Source: an uncultured Marinicella sp. (lineage in GTDB: Bacteria; Pseudomonadota; Gammaproteobacteria; Xanthomonadales; Marinicellaceae). Taken from it: a stretch of DNA of 6,781 nucleotides. A model generated the notes under the pieces. That model made no database searches and had not been told where the DNA came from. It saw only the letters and a program-made list of their open reading frames with translations. Each line of letters starts with the position of its first letter. Position 1 is the stretch's first letter. The translations under genes and the position numbers were made by a program. Positions 1-6,396 of the stretch are shown piece after piece. The DNA lies in assembly GCA_938008005.1 (NCBI GenBank), contig CALLLZ010000390.1, positions 1-6,781 of the forward strand, in the 5' to 3' direction.

Positions 1-107
1 GCAAATGCGGCGGCGACAAGAAAGCCGAAGGCAAATGTGGTGAAGGCAAATGCGGCGGTGACGACAAGAAAGCCGAAGGCAAATGCGGCGAAGGCAAATG
101 CGGCGGC
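1..107 (+). repeat. Tandem coding repeat of the EGKCG core
   Basis: The precursor tail is built from a roughly 48-bp (16-residue) unit: bases 30-77 are one full unit (KCG-EG-KCG-linker), with a partial unit before it (1-29) and a partial one after it (78-107). Copies differ by few bases (TGT/TGC, GGT/GGC) and by one extra Asp codon at 63-65. The near identity suggests recent duplication or slippage, which would change the number of modifiable cysteines. Confidence 0.85.
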
Positions 108-110
108 TAA
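1..110 (+). CDS. hvfA: HvfA-type RiPP metallophore precursor, C-terminal end (5' truncated)
   Basis: Only the last 35 full codons are inside the window; the reading frame starts at base 3 and stops at TAA 108-110. The visible tail has five KCG motifs, four of them as complete EGKCG, separated by Asp/Lys-rich linkers such as GGDDKKAEG, and ends KCGG. This is the known core of HvfA/bufferin-type precursors, in which cysteines of EGKCG are converted by an MNIO enzyme to oxazolone/thioamide groups that bind Cu(I). Such precursors normally have an N-terminal Sec signal peptide for export to the periplasm, which here would lie upstream of the window. The assignment rests on the motif plus the adjacent DUF692, DUF2063 and DoxX genes. 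The stop is 17 bp from the hvfB start, so the four genes are almost certainly one operon. It was chosen over a BufA (DUF2282-like) name because of the EGKCG motif, but total length and leader cannot be judged. Confidence 0.9.
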   Translation, partial: KCGGDKKAEGKCGEGKCGGDDKKAEGKCGEGKCGG

Positions 111-127
111 ACCACTGGTAATCTGAA

Positions 128-985
128 ATGAAAAAATTAAATCTTTCAGGAGCCGGTATCGGTTTGAGACGGGGACTTGTGTCCCCGTTTCAGTCTCATG
201 GCGACCTTAATCCTGTACAATTTATGGAAGTCGCCCCAGAAAACTGGATGACTGTTGGAGGTAAAGCAGGTAATGATTTACGGGCTTTTGCAGAAAAATA
301 TCCATTGATTCTACATGGTTTGTCACTTTCTATAGGTGGCCCTGATGAGTTGAATGTGGCTTTTGTCAAAGCTTTGAAAAAATTCAAGGCAGAGATAAAA
401 TCACCTATATATTCTGAACATTTATCTTATTGTACTGATGGTGGTCAATTGTATGACCTTATGCCTATTCCATTTACCGAAGATGCTGCCAATTATGTGG
501 CCGAACGTGTGATGCGAGTACAGGATATACTTGGAGAACGTATGGCACTGGAAAATGTGTCCTATTACCTCACTCAACCTAATCCAGAAATGACAGAAAT
601 AGAATTCATTAATCACGTCATTTCGAAAGCTGACTGTCTGTTACATCTTGATGTTAATAACATTCACGTTAACAGCATCAATCATCAATACGATGCACTT
701 GAGTTCTTAGATCTATTACCAACTGACCGCATCGCTTACATTCATGTTGCAGGCCATTACAACGAAGCTGATGACTTGATTATCGACACCCATGGTGCGG
801 CCGTAATAGAAAAAGTTTGGAACATACTTGAGTATACCTACAAAAACTATGGTGTATTCCCGACCCTATTGGAGCGCGACTTTAATTATCCACCTGTTGC
901 TGATTTGTTGGCAGAAGTGAGCAGAATAGAATCCCTACAAGCCAAGTACACACAAAATCATGAGCCTCAACAAGCCCTCCTTTAA
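128..985 (+). CDS. hvfB: HvfB-type MNIO (DUF692) RiPP maturase
   Basis: The 285-residue protein is full length for the DUF692 / MbnB-TglH-ChrH family of multinuclear non-heme iron oxidases (TIM-barrel). Such enzymes oxidise cysteines of precursor peptides; the HvfB branch acts on EGKCG cysteines with HvfC as partner. Conserved blocks are GAGIGLRR (8-15), MEVAPENWM (33-41), HGLSLSIGG with H63, YSEHLSY with E97/H98, ALENVSYY with E142, HLDVNNIHVN with D175 and H180, YIHVAGH with H206/H210, DTHG with D220/H222, and LLERDF with E249. By family comparison these supply the iron ligands, and none looks missing. It is expected to act in the cytoplasm on unexported precursor. The ATG at 128 is chosen because an in-frame TAA sits at 119-121 and the next Met (33) is inside a conserved block. 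No good Shine-Dalgarno is visible, so translation may be weaker than, or coupled to, hvfA. The 3' end overlaps hvfC by 26 bp. Confidence 0.95.
   Translation: MKKLNLSGAGIGLRRGLVSPFQSHGDLNPVQFMEVAPENWMTVGGKAGNDLRAFAEKYPLILHGLSLSIGGPDELNVAFVKALKKFKAEIKSPIYSEHLSYCTDGGQLYDLMPIPFTEDAANYVAERVMRVQDILGERMALENVSYYLTQPNPEMTEIEFINHVISKADCLLHLDVNNIHVNSINHQYDALEFLDLLPTDRIAYIHVAGHYNEADDLIIDTHGAAVIEKVWNILEYTYKNYGVFPTLLERDFNYPPVADLLAEVSRIESLQAKYTQNHEPQQALL
165..192 (+). promoter_or_regulatory. Strong RNA hairpin inside the 5' end of hvfB
   Basis: The arms TGAGACGGGGAC (165-176) and GTCCCCGTTTCA (181-192) form a 12-bp stem with one G-U wobble, closed by a TTGT loop. It lies at codons 13-22 of hvfB in otherwise AT-rich sequence and has no T-tract, so it is not an obvious terminator. 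Possible roles (inference) are protecting the 3' end of processed hvfA mRNA or slowing hvfB translation, so that precursor exceeds enzyme. Part of it may simply reflect codon choice for the Arg-Gly-Leu-Val-Ser-Pro segment. Confidence 0.5.
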
Positions 986-1724
986 ACAGACACAAATTGA
1001 ATTTGCGGCTCATATCAGAAACCCTGAGTTAAACCCCAAACCTGACACGATTGAAGATCGGCGCATGGCCATCTACCGCGATCTTTTTATAAATAGTATT
1101 TCCGGGTTACTTAGTGGCTCTTTTCCGGTTATCAGAACCTTATACAATGATGATGACTGGCAGAAGTTAGTCAGGTCATATTTTAAAAAAGAGCACAATA
1201 AAACACCACACTTCCCTGAAATCCCCAGAGAATTTGTGGCATACCTAAAAGGTCATCAAAACATAGATATCAGCAAACCTTTTCTTTATGAATTAGCCCA
1301 CTACGAATGGTTAGAACTGCATTTAGAAAAACACAGTTTAGAAATTGAAACACTGAATATAGAAATTGATGACAAATTATTACTCAATCAAACACCTATA
1401 GTATCGCCGCTGGTGAGATTACAATCTTATCAATATCCTGTTCATCAAATTAAAAAAAGTTTTCAACCCAAAGACAAACTTGAACACCCTCTATTTATGG
1501 TGGTTTGGAGAGATATCAATTACCAAGTACAATTCAGTACCATGAATACATTTTCAGCACTTTTGCTGGAAAAACTAATCAACCAATCAGAACTCAACGG
1601 TCGTCAGCTGCTTGAAAAATTGGCTGCCGAACATCAGCACCCGGATCAAGAACAATTCGTTCAATTTGGTCTACAAACTCTGAAACAATGGTTTGAACAA
1701 AATATCATTATTTCAACCCAATAA
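960..1724 (+). CDS. hvfC: HvfC-type DUF2063 RiPP maturation partner
   Basis: This 254-residue protein carries the DUF2063 N-terminal domain at about residues 8-120. Typical landmarks are YRDLFINS (39-46), SFPV (54-57), W67, the PHFPEIPREFVAYL block (83-96) and FLYELAHYEWLEL (108-120). The second half (about 140-254) resembles the C-terminal domain of NGO1945-like members (LVRLQSYQYPV, then FMVVWRDINYQVQF) and ends in a helical segment. DUF2063 proteins are obligate neighbours of many DUF692 oxidases and bind the precursor or its leader to present it to the oxidase; the original guess of a DNA-binding role for the family is not favoured here. The start at 960 lies inside the end of hvfB, in a different frame, and lacks a clear Shine-Dalgarno. 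The overlap suggests translational coupling and fixed stoichiometry with HvfB. No catalytic residues of its own are recognised. Confidence 0.93.
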   Translation: MSLNKPSFKQTQIEFAAHIRNPELNPKPDTIEDRRMAIYRDLFINSISGLLSGSFPVIRTLYNDDDWQKLVRSYFKKEHNKTPHFPEIPREFVAYLKGHQNIDISKPFLYELAHYEWLELHLEKHSLEIETLNIEIDDKLLLNQTPIVSPLVRLQSYQYPVHQIKKSFQPKDKLEHPLFMVVWRDINYQVQFSTMNTFSALLLEKLINQSELNGRQLLEKLAAEHQHPDQEQFVQFGLQTLKQWFEQNIIISTQ

Positions 1725-1747
1725 TGGTCTAACAATAAACAAAATAT

Positions 1748-1753
1748 AAGGAG
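1748..1753 (+). promoter_or_regulatory. Ribosome binding site of hvfX
   Basis: AAGGAG lies 6 nt before the ATG at 1760. It is the only strong Shine-Dalgarno in the operon part of the window, whereas hvfB and hvfC have none. It supports the chosen hvfX start and independent initiation of this last gene. Confidence 0.8.
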
Positions 1754-1759
1754 CAAAAC

Positions 1760-2425
1760 ATGTCATTACATACGCAACAAAACCTCTGGGTTCACATAAC
1801 CAGCAGACTCAATTCTGTGGGCCAATGGGTACCCAATTTATTGATTCGGATCATTTTGTTCTGGGAGTTTTATGAAGCAGGTGTACAAAAACTAAACGGT
1901 GAAAACTGGTTTGCTGGCATTCAAGATAACTTTCCATTCCCTTTTAACTATATACCTGCTGACGTTTCATGGTTTATGGCAGCTTGGGGAGAATATATTT
2001 TCGCTATTTTATTATTGCTGGGACTATTCACTCGTTTTGCAGCTGTTTCATTATTGGTTATAACAGCCGTAGCCACTGCTGCAGTCCATTGGCCTGAGAG
2101 TTATTCATCTTTAGGTCAGTTATGGGAAGGTTATCGAATTTCCAGTTCCGATGAAGGTAATTTCAAACTACCTTTGCTGTTCGCTATCTTATTGATGCCA
2201 TTGATTTTTTCAGGCGGTGGCAAATTCAGTTTAGATCATTTATTAACTCACCTTACTGGTGGCGACGCCACACACCCGGTAACTTCTGACTTTATCTCAA
2301 AAGGTTTAGGATTAATTGTGGTTGGATTGCCGCTGTTCTTTGTAATGACAACACTAGGAATTGCCTTGATGGCGATAGGTGTAGTACTGATTATTGCTGA
2401 TAAGTTCATTACTCCAAGAGGTTAA
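1760..2425 (+). CDS. hvfX: HvfX-type DoxX family membrane protein
   Basis: The 221-residue inner-membrane protein belongs to the DoxX family. Hydrophobic segments are at about residues 26-43, 68-90, 93-112, 136-152 and a long C-terminal stretch 180-213 that may be one or two helices. Typical DoxX features are the first helix with conserved charged residues (RIILFWEFYEAGVQKLNG, 30-47), a polar loop with W50, and a second helix with E78 followed by GLFTRFAAV (88-96). DoxX proteins close many MNIO operons (GigD in gig loci, HvfX in hvf loci). Their role is unproven; suggestions include redox support for the iron oxidase or metal/quinone-linked functions at the membrane. It starts 35 bp after hvfC with its own strong ribosome binding site, and the terminator follows 24 bp after its stop, marking it as the last gene of the operon. 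Confidence 0.9.
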   Translation: MSLHTQQNLWVHITSRLNSVGQWVPNLLIRIILFWEFYEAGVQKLNGENWFAGIQDNFPFPFNYIPADVSWFMAAWGEYIFAILLLLGLFTRFAAVSLLVITAVATAAVHWPESYSSLGQLWEGYRISSSDEGNFKLPLLFAILLMPLIFSGGGKFSLDHLLTHLTGGDATHPVTSDFISKGLGLIVVGLPLFFVMTTLGIALMAIGVVLIIADKFITPRG

Positions 2426-2449
2426 AACTGTCTGATCTGATATAGAAAA

Positions 2450-2506
2450 GCCGCTTTATCGCGGCCAAACCCAATAACAAACCCCTGTATTTTTTGGGGT
2501 TTTTTT
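2450..2506 (+). terminator. Terminator of the hvf operon (two hairpins)
   Basis: A GC-rich hairpin comes first (GCCGC 2450-2454, loop of 6, GCGGC 2461-2465). A second hairpin with AAACCCC (2479-2485) and GGGGTTT (2496-2502) around a 10-nt loop runs into a seven-T tract (2500-2506). The second is a normal rho-independent terminator for the + strand; the first has lost, or never had, a T-tract of its own. Confidence 0.8.
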
Positions 2507-2539
2507 ACATATAAATTAGAACCTAAAATCGTTTACATC

Positions 2540-2564
2540 TCAGGTCGGCTCAAGCCGAAAATCA
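2540..2564 (-). repeat. REP-like palindrome, copy 1 (GC-stem type)
   Basis: Read on the - strand this copy has the stem TCGGCT-TG-AGCCGA followed by the conserved ACCTGA flank. It shares 22 of 23 bases over 2536-2558 with the copy at 2879-2901, but its other flank (TGATTTT) has drifted. Confidence 0.65.
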
Positions 2565-2658
2565 CAATCAATAACTCGTCATTTCCACGACCATCCAAAA
2601 ACAGGGTTCTCAAAGTTTAGTAAGGGTTTTAGGCTATGGGGCCTTACTCAGCACAAGG

Positions 2659-2707
2659 CTTCGGCTCCGCTCAGCCAACGATATGCGCTCACTGAGCGAA
2701 GCGGAAG
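2659..2707. repeat. Large imperfect inverted repeat
   Basis: The arms CTTCGGCTCCGCTCA (2659-2673) and TGAGCGAAGCGGAAG (2693-2707) pair at 13 of 15 positions across a 19-nt loop. The second arm can instead pair locally as CGCTC-ACT-GAGCG (2686-2698). It is GC-rich in an AT-rich spacer and unrelated in sequence to the REP-like copies. Its function is unknown; it could be a remnant of a mobile or repeated element. Confidence 0.5.
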
Positions 2708-2813
2708 TGAAAACAAGTAAATGTAGCAACATCAGCTACTTATGCTTGCCGCCCATGTATTCAAACTGTTCATGACCAGGTTAACATTTATTTGAATTAA
2801 CAAAAGAACCAAT

Positions 2814-2838
2814 GGATTGTTGACTTCAGTCAACCTGA
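2814..2838 (+). repeat. REP-like palindrome, copy 2 (AT-stem type)
   Basis: GGATTGT flank, stem GTTGACT-TC-AGTCAAC and ACCTGA flank. It matches the copy at 2883-2907 (opposite strand) at 20 of 25 bases. All five differences are transitions, and four of them form two compensatory base pairs. Confidence 0.7.
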
Positions 2839-2882
2839 TGACCTCATTAATTGGTTGCACTTAATGTTAAATCTTTGCCATC

Positions 2883-2907
2883 TCAGGTCGGCTAAAGCCG
2901 ACAATCC
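2883..2907 (-). repeat. REP-like palindrome, copy 3 (GC-stem type)
   Basis: On the - strand it reads GGATTGT, then the stem GTCGGCT-TT-AGCCGAC, then ACCTGA. It is inverted relative to copies 2 and 4, so copy 2 and copy 3 could also pair as a long cruciform across 44 nt. Confidence 0.7.
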
Positions 2908-2939
2908 AAAAGATTGGCCTATAACCGAACCATCTATCT

Positions 2940-2964
2940 GGATTGTTGACTTAAGTCAATAGAA
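2940..2964 (+). repeat. REP-like palindrome, copy 4 (AT-stem type)
   Basis: TGGATTGTTGACTTAAGTCA begins at 2939 and continues with A at 2959, so 2939-2959 differs from 2813-2833 at one base only. The right flank (ATAGAA) has lost the ACCTGA shared by the other copies. It is the copy nearest the kinase stop (about 60 bp away). Confidence 0.65.
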
Positions 2965-3023
2965 TACACTTAAAAAGAATTACGCTCCAACATTCAATGG
3001 CATTCCTTACTTTAATCCAAGCG

Positions 3024-5711
3024 CTAATTAAGTCCCCAATCTGATAAGGTAATTTGAATGTATTGAAACCCTTCTGAATCAGCTTGATACACATCAATAG
3101 ATTTGTCAACAGCTGCCAATAACCACTGCTTGGCTAATTCTTCATTGTTACATTTTTTTAATAATTGGCTGATCCAAACTTCAGCTCCTAAACGACGCCA
3201 ACCTTTGGCTGATTCTTTAGCCAACTCAGGTTCAATCACCTGCAACATTTTCAATGCGTTTTCACAACTCTGAACAGAACCTCCATCACCCACCATATTT
3301 GCAAAACGGGTTATTTCGTTGTAGAGGTTTTTACGGTTATGTGATTCATAAATAGGCATCAACTCGTCTAACAAAATCTCAGACCTTTGATATTCGTTCA
3401 TTTTGGTCAGTAATCTGGCCAAATTAGATTTTGAAGTAGCCACCCTGATGGTATTTTTAGGATCAAGCTCGTACCGCAATTCGACTGAACGCTCATACAG
3501 AGGCTTGGCTTTTTGATATAAACTCATGTCCTCATACAAATAAGCTAAGTTATTAATCATTCTCGCCGTTTCGAAATTATTTTCTCCATAATGGTTGCGA
3601 TAAATATCAAGGGACTGGGTATAAATTTTTTCAGCCTCTGAAAAATACCCTAAATCATGTAAAAAACCGCCTTTTTCCGACAAATTTGAAGCATACTTTG
3701 GGTGATCCTTTGAATACAGCGCTTCACTGATTTTTAGTACCTCATCTAAAACGATTTTGGCTTCCTCATGCCTATTTAACCTCTTCAACCTGACTGCTTG
3801 GCTGTTAATCCTCTGTAGATAAAATGGATGAACGGTGGTACCTAATTGTTGCTTCACATGATGAGCAGACTTTTCAGCAAATTCAAGTGCTTTTACTTGA
3901 TCAGAATATTTTATAGCCTCACCCCAAACATGGTACAAACGGCCCATCACTTCATCATCTTGATGATGTGCACTTGATAAATTGTTAAATGCTTTTTCAA
4001 TGACCCATGCAGCTTTTTCGCGTTCGCCACGTTCAGTTTCAACAGTGGCTTTTCGAGTCATATGTAACACTGTCTCTCTTGAGTTTGGCATTAAACTGGC
4101 AGTCACATCTGCCTGCTTAAACACCTCATCACTTTTATCCAGTTGATCATTGCGAAAGTACATCAAAGCCAATTGCCCTTGTGCAGCTAGTAAGCCTTGT
4201 TGATCACCTGCTTGCTTATAACTTGCAATTGCTTTCTGATAATATGTGATCGATTTGGGAGTGTTCTCTAAGTGGTGGTATATTTGGGCAAATTCATTAG
4301 ACAACGCAGCTACCACTTGAGGTTGTTGATCAACATCCAAGTTTAACTGACGTTCACCTTGAGCCATGACACTATTTAAATCAATAGGTTCACCATTATG
4401 CCCTAACGGTGAGGTGGCTTCAAAAAGTGTGGTTAAGAATTCTGTGGTTTTATTGGCAATCAAGGCTTGCTCTTTTGCCCTGTCTCGCTCTTGTTTTAAC
4501 TGCAACCCATTTTGATACATTAATACTGGTAAGACGATTAAAAAGGTAAGCACAGCTGCGGTTAAAATTGAAGCCAAAGGATTTCGTTTTAAAAGTTTAC
4601 CTACTTTATAAAGTGTGCTGTCACCACTGGCTAATAGTGGTCTAGATTGCAGGTAATTACTGACATCATTGATCACTTCATCGGCATTTTTGTAACGCCG
4701 ATCAATTTCTTTCCTGATACACATCATCACCAGATTATCTAAATCCCCTTGTAATACCTTGGCGTTGAAATGTCGATTATCGTGCACATGCTTTGTTACT
4801 TGAACTGATGGTTTGAGCGGTGTTACATCGGTGATGATATGAATGTATTCAGCTGGCGACTCTGTGGTTCTGCTTTGTGCCACTTGTGATGTCAAAAGTT
4901 CATACAAAACCAATCCCAATGCATAAACATCTGTCGCTGTGGTAATCGAATCGCCACGGATTTGTTCTGGACTTGAATAGGCAAAAGTCATCATCGCATC
5001 ACTTTGTGTTTGAGTCAGCTCAGCATCAATGGGTTTGGCAATACCAAAGTCCAACAATTTCACCAATCCATCTGTGGTTACCATAATATTAGATGGCTTG
5101 ATGTCACGATGAATAATTCCTTTTGAATGAGCATAACTAACCGCATGACAAATTTGTAGAAAAAATTTCAACGTATCTTTTAAGTGCAGTTTGGCTTTTT
5201 TTAAGTACGAAAACAGCCCCACTCCCTCTACCCACTCCATAATCATGTATAAACGGCCTTGGTGTTGCCCACCACCGATCAATGCAGATACATTGGGATG
5301 TTGTAAAGATGCCAACAATTCACGTTCATTTTGAAACCGTTGTAACTCTTTTTCAGTGGCAGATGTCTTGATAAATTTGATCGCTACCTGGTGATTAAAT
5401 TCACCATCATCTCTGGTAGCCAACCACACTTCTCCTTGCCCACCTTCACCCACTTTATTGACCATTTTGTATTGATCAATTTTTTCACCTTTTTTAATTG
5501 AATGATGTTCCAACCCTTGTTGTGCCGTGTCTAGTATTACTTGAGATAATTCTGCATCTATATCTCCAGAGTAATTAATCAATTTCAGAACTTTTTGTTT
5601 GATTTCATCGGAATAGTCGCTGGCGTTGATAAAACTGATTTGTTCACTGTGTGGCAAATCAATACATGCATTAAATAACGCCTTAATTTTATTTCCATTA
5701 GTCTGATTCAT
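3024..5711 (-). CDS. Transmembrane serine/threonine protein kinase with TPR sensor region
   Basis: This 895-residue Hanks-type kinase looks catalytically intact: glycine loop GEGGQGEV (88-95), VAIK with K112, helix-C E129, HRDIKPSN with D203/K205/N208, DFG 221-223, SSPEQ (246-250), D261 and R339. A short N-terminal segment (about 5-48) is typical of this subfamily. A membrane helix lies at about 379-399, followed by a charged juxtamembrane helix (QLKQERDRAKEQA). From about 465 to 790 there are several TPR/kinesin-light-chain-like repeats (clearest at 672-707, 714-749 and 756-790). The C-terminal tail contains C816 and C854. The kinase should face the cytoplasm and the TPR part the periplasm, acting as sensor or protein-binding surface. 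The gene follows the ECF sigma gene by 21 bp with no Shine-Dalgarno visible, so the two are probably cotranscribed and coupled. The likely substrate, by analogy with PknT/EcfP-type pairs, is that sigma factor. Confidence 0.93.
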   Translation of the reverse strand: MNQTNGNKIKALFNACIDLPHSEQISFINASDYSDEIKQKVLKLINYSGDIDAELSQVILDTAQQGLEHHSIKKGEKIDQYKMVNKVGEGGQGEVWLATRDDGEFNHQVAIKFIKTSATEKELQRFQNERELLASLQHPNVSALIGGGQHQGRLYMIMEWVEGVGLFSYLKKAKLHLKDTLKFFLQICHAVSYAHSKGIIHRDIKPSNIMVTTDGLVKLLDFGIAKPIDAELTQTQSDAMMTFAYSSPEQIRGDSITTATDVYALGLVLYELLTSQVAQSRTTESPAEYIHIITDVTPLKPSVQVTKHVHDNRHFNAKVLQGDLDNLVMMCIRKEIDRRYKNADEVINDVSNYLQSRPLLASGDSTLYKVGKLLKRNPLASILTAAVLTFLIVLPVLMYQNGLQLKQERDRAKEQALIANKTTEFLTTLFEATSPLGHNGEPIDLNSVMAQGERQLNLDVDQQPQVVAALSNEFAQIYHHLENTPKSITYYQKAIASYKQAGDQQGLLAAQGQLALMYFRNDQLDKSDEVFKQADVTASLMPNSRETVLHMTRKATVETERGEREKAAWVIEKAFNNLSSAHHQDDEVMGRLYHVWGEAIKYSDQVKALEFAEKSAHHVKQQLGTTVHPFYLQRINSQAVRLKRLNRHEEAKIVLDEVLKISEALYSKDHPKYASNLSEKGGFLHDLGYFSEAEKIYTQSLDIYRNHYGENNFETARMINNLAYLYEDMSLYQKAKPLYERSVELRYELDPKNTIRVATSKSNLARLLTKMNEYQRSEILLDELMPIYESHNRKNLYNEITRFANMVGDGGSVQSCENALKMLQVIEPELAKESAKGWRRLGAEVWISQLLKKCNNEELAKQWLLAAVDKSIDVYQADSEGFQYIQITLSDWGLN

Positions 5712-5732
5712 AATTGATTGATGTTTTTTTAG

Positions 5733-6251
5733 CTATGAAAGATTGTCTATGTATTCATGAATAATGACACGCCCAAACTTCAAATCACGCTCTAAAGTAG
5801 CCAAAGAAACACCTAAAAATTCTGCCGCTTGTGATTGTGGCAAATGCGTAAAATAAACTAATTCAATGGTTTTTGCGCTGCGTTCATCTATATTTTCCAA
5901 GTGGTCGATGGCTTGATCAATTTGGGCAAAATCAGCAAACTCAGTATCAGCCAATCCCAAAGAATCAGAAAAGTGTAAGATTTCAGCCTGATTTTTCTGA
6001 CGTTTTTTGTGCAGCGCATAATTAACCAATACCCGCCTCATTTGTCGAGCAAATGTATAAAAATAGTGCTGTTGATCATTGAAAGGCAAATCACCAACGG
6101 ATAATTTAGCAAATGCCTCATGAACCAGGTCGGTTGCTGACATGGTGTGGTTCGACCTTTCTTTGGCCATCATCTTTCTAGCCAGCGCCCTGAGTTGCTG
6201 ATAAATTTCTTTGTCTAAAGCCTCTATATTTTTAGAACGAACCTCCACCAT
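5733..6251 (-). CDS. ECF-type RNA polymerase sigma factor, kinase-linked (ECF43-like)
   Basis: This 172-residue protein is the normal length for an ECF factor of the Sigma70_ECF (PF07638) type. Region 2 spans about residues 10-85 (LRALARKMM, then ATDLVHEAFAKL, then FYTFARQMRRVLVNYAL). Region 4 spans about 115-170 with a helix-turn-helix at QSQAAEFLGVSLATLERDLK (139-158) that should read the -35 element. The usual acidic DAED motif of region 2.2 is S38-A39-T40-D41, so Thr replaces Glu. In the ECF43 group this region lacks the acidic motif and threonine phosphorylation by a partner kinase is needed for core RNA polymerase binding. No anti-sigma gene is present; instead a Ser/Thr kinase gene follows 21 bp downstream. 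The ATG at 6251 has no clear ribosome site; Met27 would remove part of region 2, so the upstream start is kept. Confidence 0.92.
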   Translation of the reverse strand: MVEVRSKNIEALDKEIYQQLRALARKMMAKERSNHTMSATDLVHEAFAKLSVGDLPFNDQQHYFYTFARQMRRVLVNYALHKKRQKNQAEILHFSDSLGLADTEFADFAQIDQAIDHLENIDERSAKTIELVYFTHLPQSQAAEFLGVSLATLERDLKFGRVIIHEYIDNLS

Positions 6252-6340
6252 TCAATTACATTAGCATAAAAAAAAATTATTTTACAAAAGAATTGAGGGT
6301 TTTTACGATGAATCTTGCTTTTATGGATAAGGCCCGTTTA

Positions 6341-6354
6341 AAACATGAATGTTT
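6341..6354. repeat. Perfect short inverted repeat, possible operator
   Basis: AAACAT, a GA spacer, then ATGTTT: a 6+2+6 palindrome located 50 bp before the ATG at 6404. The size fits a dimeric repressor or activator site, but in AT-rich DNA such palindromes also arise by chance. Confidence 0.3.
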
Positions 6355-6391
6355 CAGTTTGATCATGTATCTCGCGGCAAAATTTTATCAT

Positions 6392-6396
6392 GAGGA
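6392..6396 (+). promoter_or_regulatory. Ribosome binding site of the exported protein
   Basis: GAGGA followed by 7 nt and the ATG at 6404. With the signal peptide beginning at that ATG, this decides the start among several in-frame ATGs (6308, 6365, 6404). A second possible site, GAGGG at 6295-6299, precedes the ATG at 6308. Confidence 0.6.

Larger units (their letters stand above)
2426..3023 (+). other. Intergenic region without a gene between convergent operons
   Basis: These 598 bp separate the ends of hvfX (+) and the kinase gene (-). No open frame of useful length with a start and ribosome site is visible on either strand. The region contains the hvf terminator (2450-2506), a large imperfect inverted repeat (2659-2707), four REP-like palindromes (2540-2964), a small GTAGC/GCTAC hairpin (2723-2739) and a GTTAA/TTAAC pair (2780-2801). 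No clear rho-independent terminator for the kinase gene was seen next to its stop; the palindromes at 2940-2959 and 2883-2907 may serve that purpose. Confidence 0.75.

Noticed and set aside
1..107. Possible CRISPR-like or non-coding repeat array
   Set aside because: The period is a multiple of three, the units encode EGKCG motifs in frame up to a stop, and there are no unique spacers.
196..387. 63-codon open frame on the - strand inside hvfB
   Set aside because: It lies entirely opposite conserved hvfB codons, has no ribosome site and its translation resembles no family.
422..616. 64-codon open frame on the - strand inside hvfB
   Set aside because: Same reasons: antisense shadow of a well-supported gene.
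2985..3023. Terminator for the kinase gene directly after its stop
   Set aside because: Only weak partial palindromes (CATTCAATG, ATTGCC-like) and no T-tract on the - strand; not enough to call.
6265..6298. Housekeeping-type promoter for the sigma gene (TATGCT with a TTGTAA-like box)
   Set aside because: The spacing is about 13 bp instead of 16-18 and the stretch is simply AT-rich, so any match is weak.
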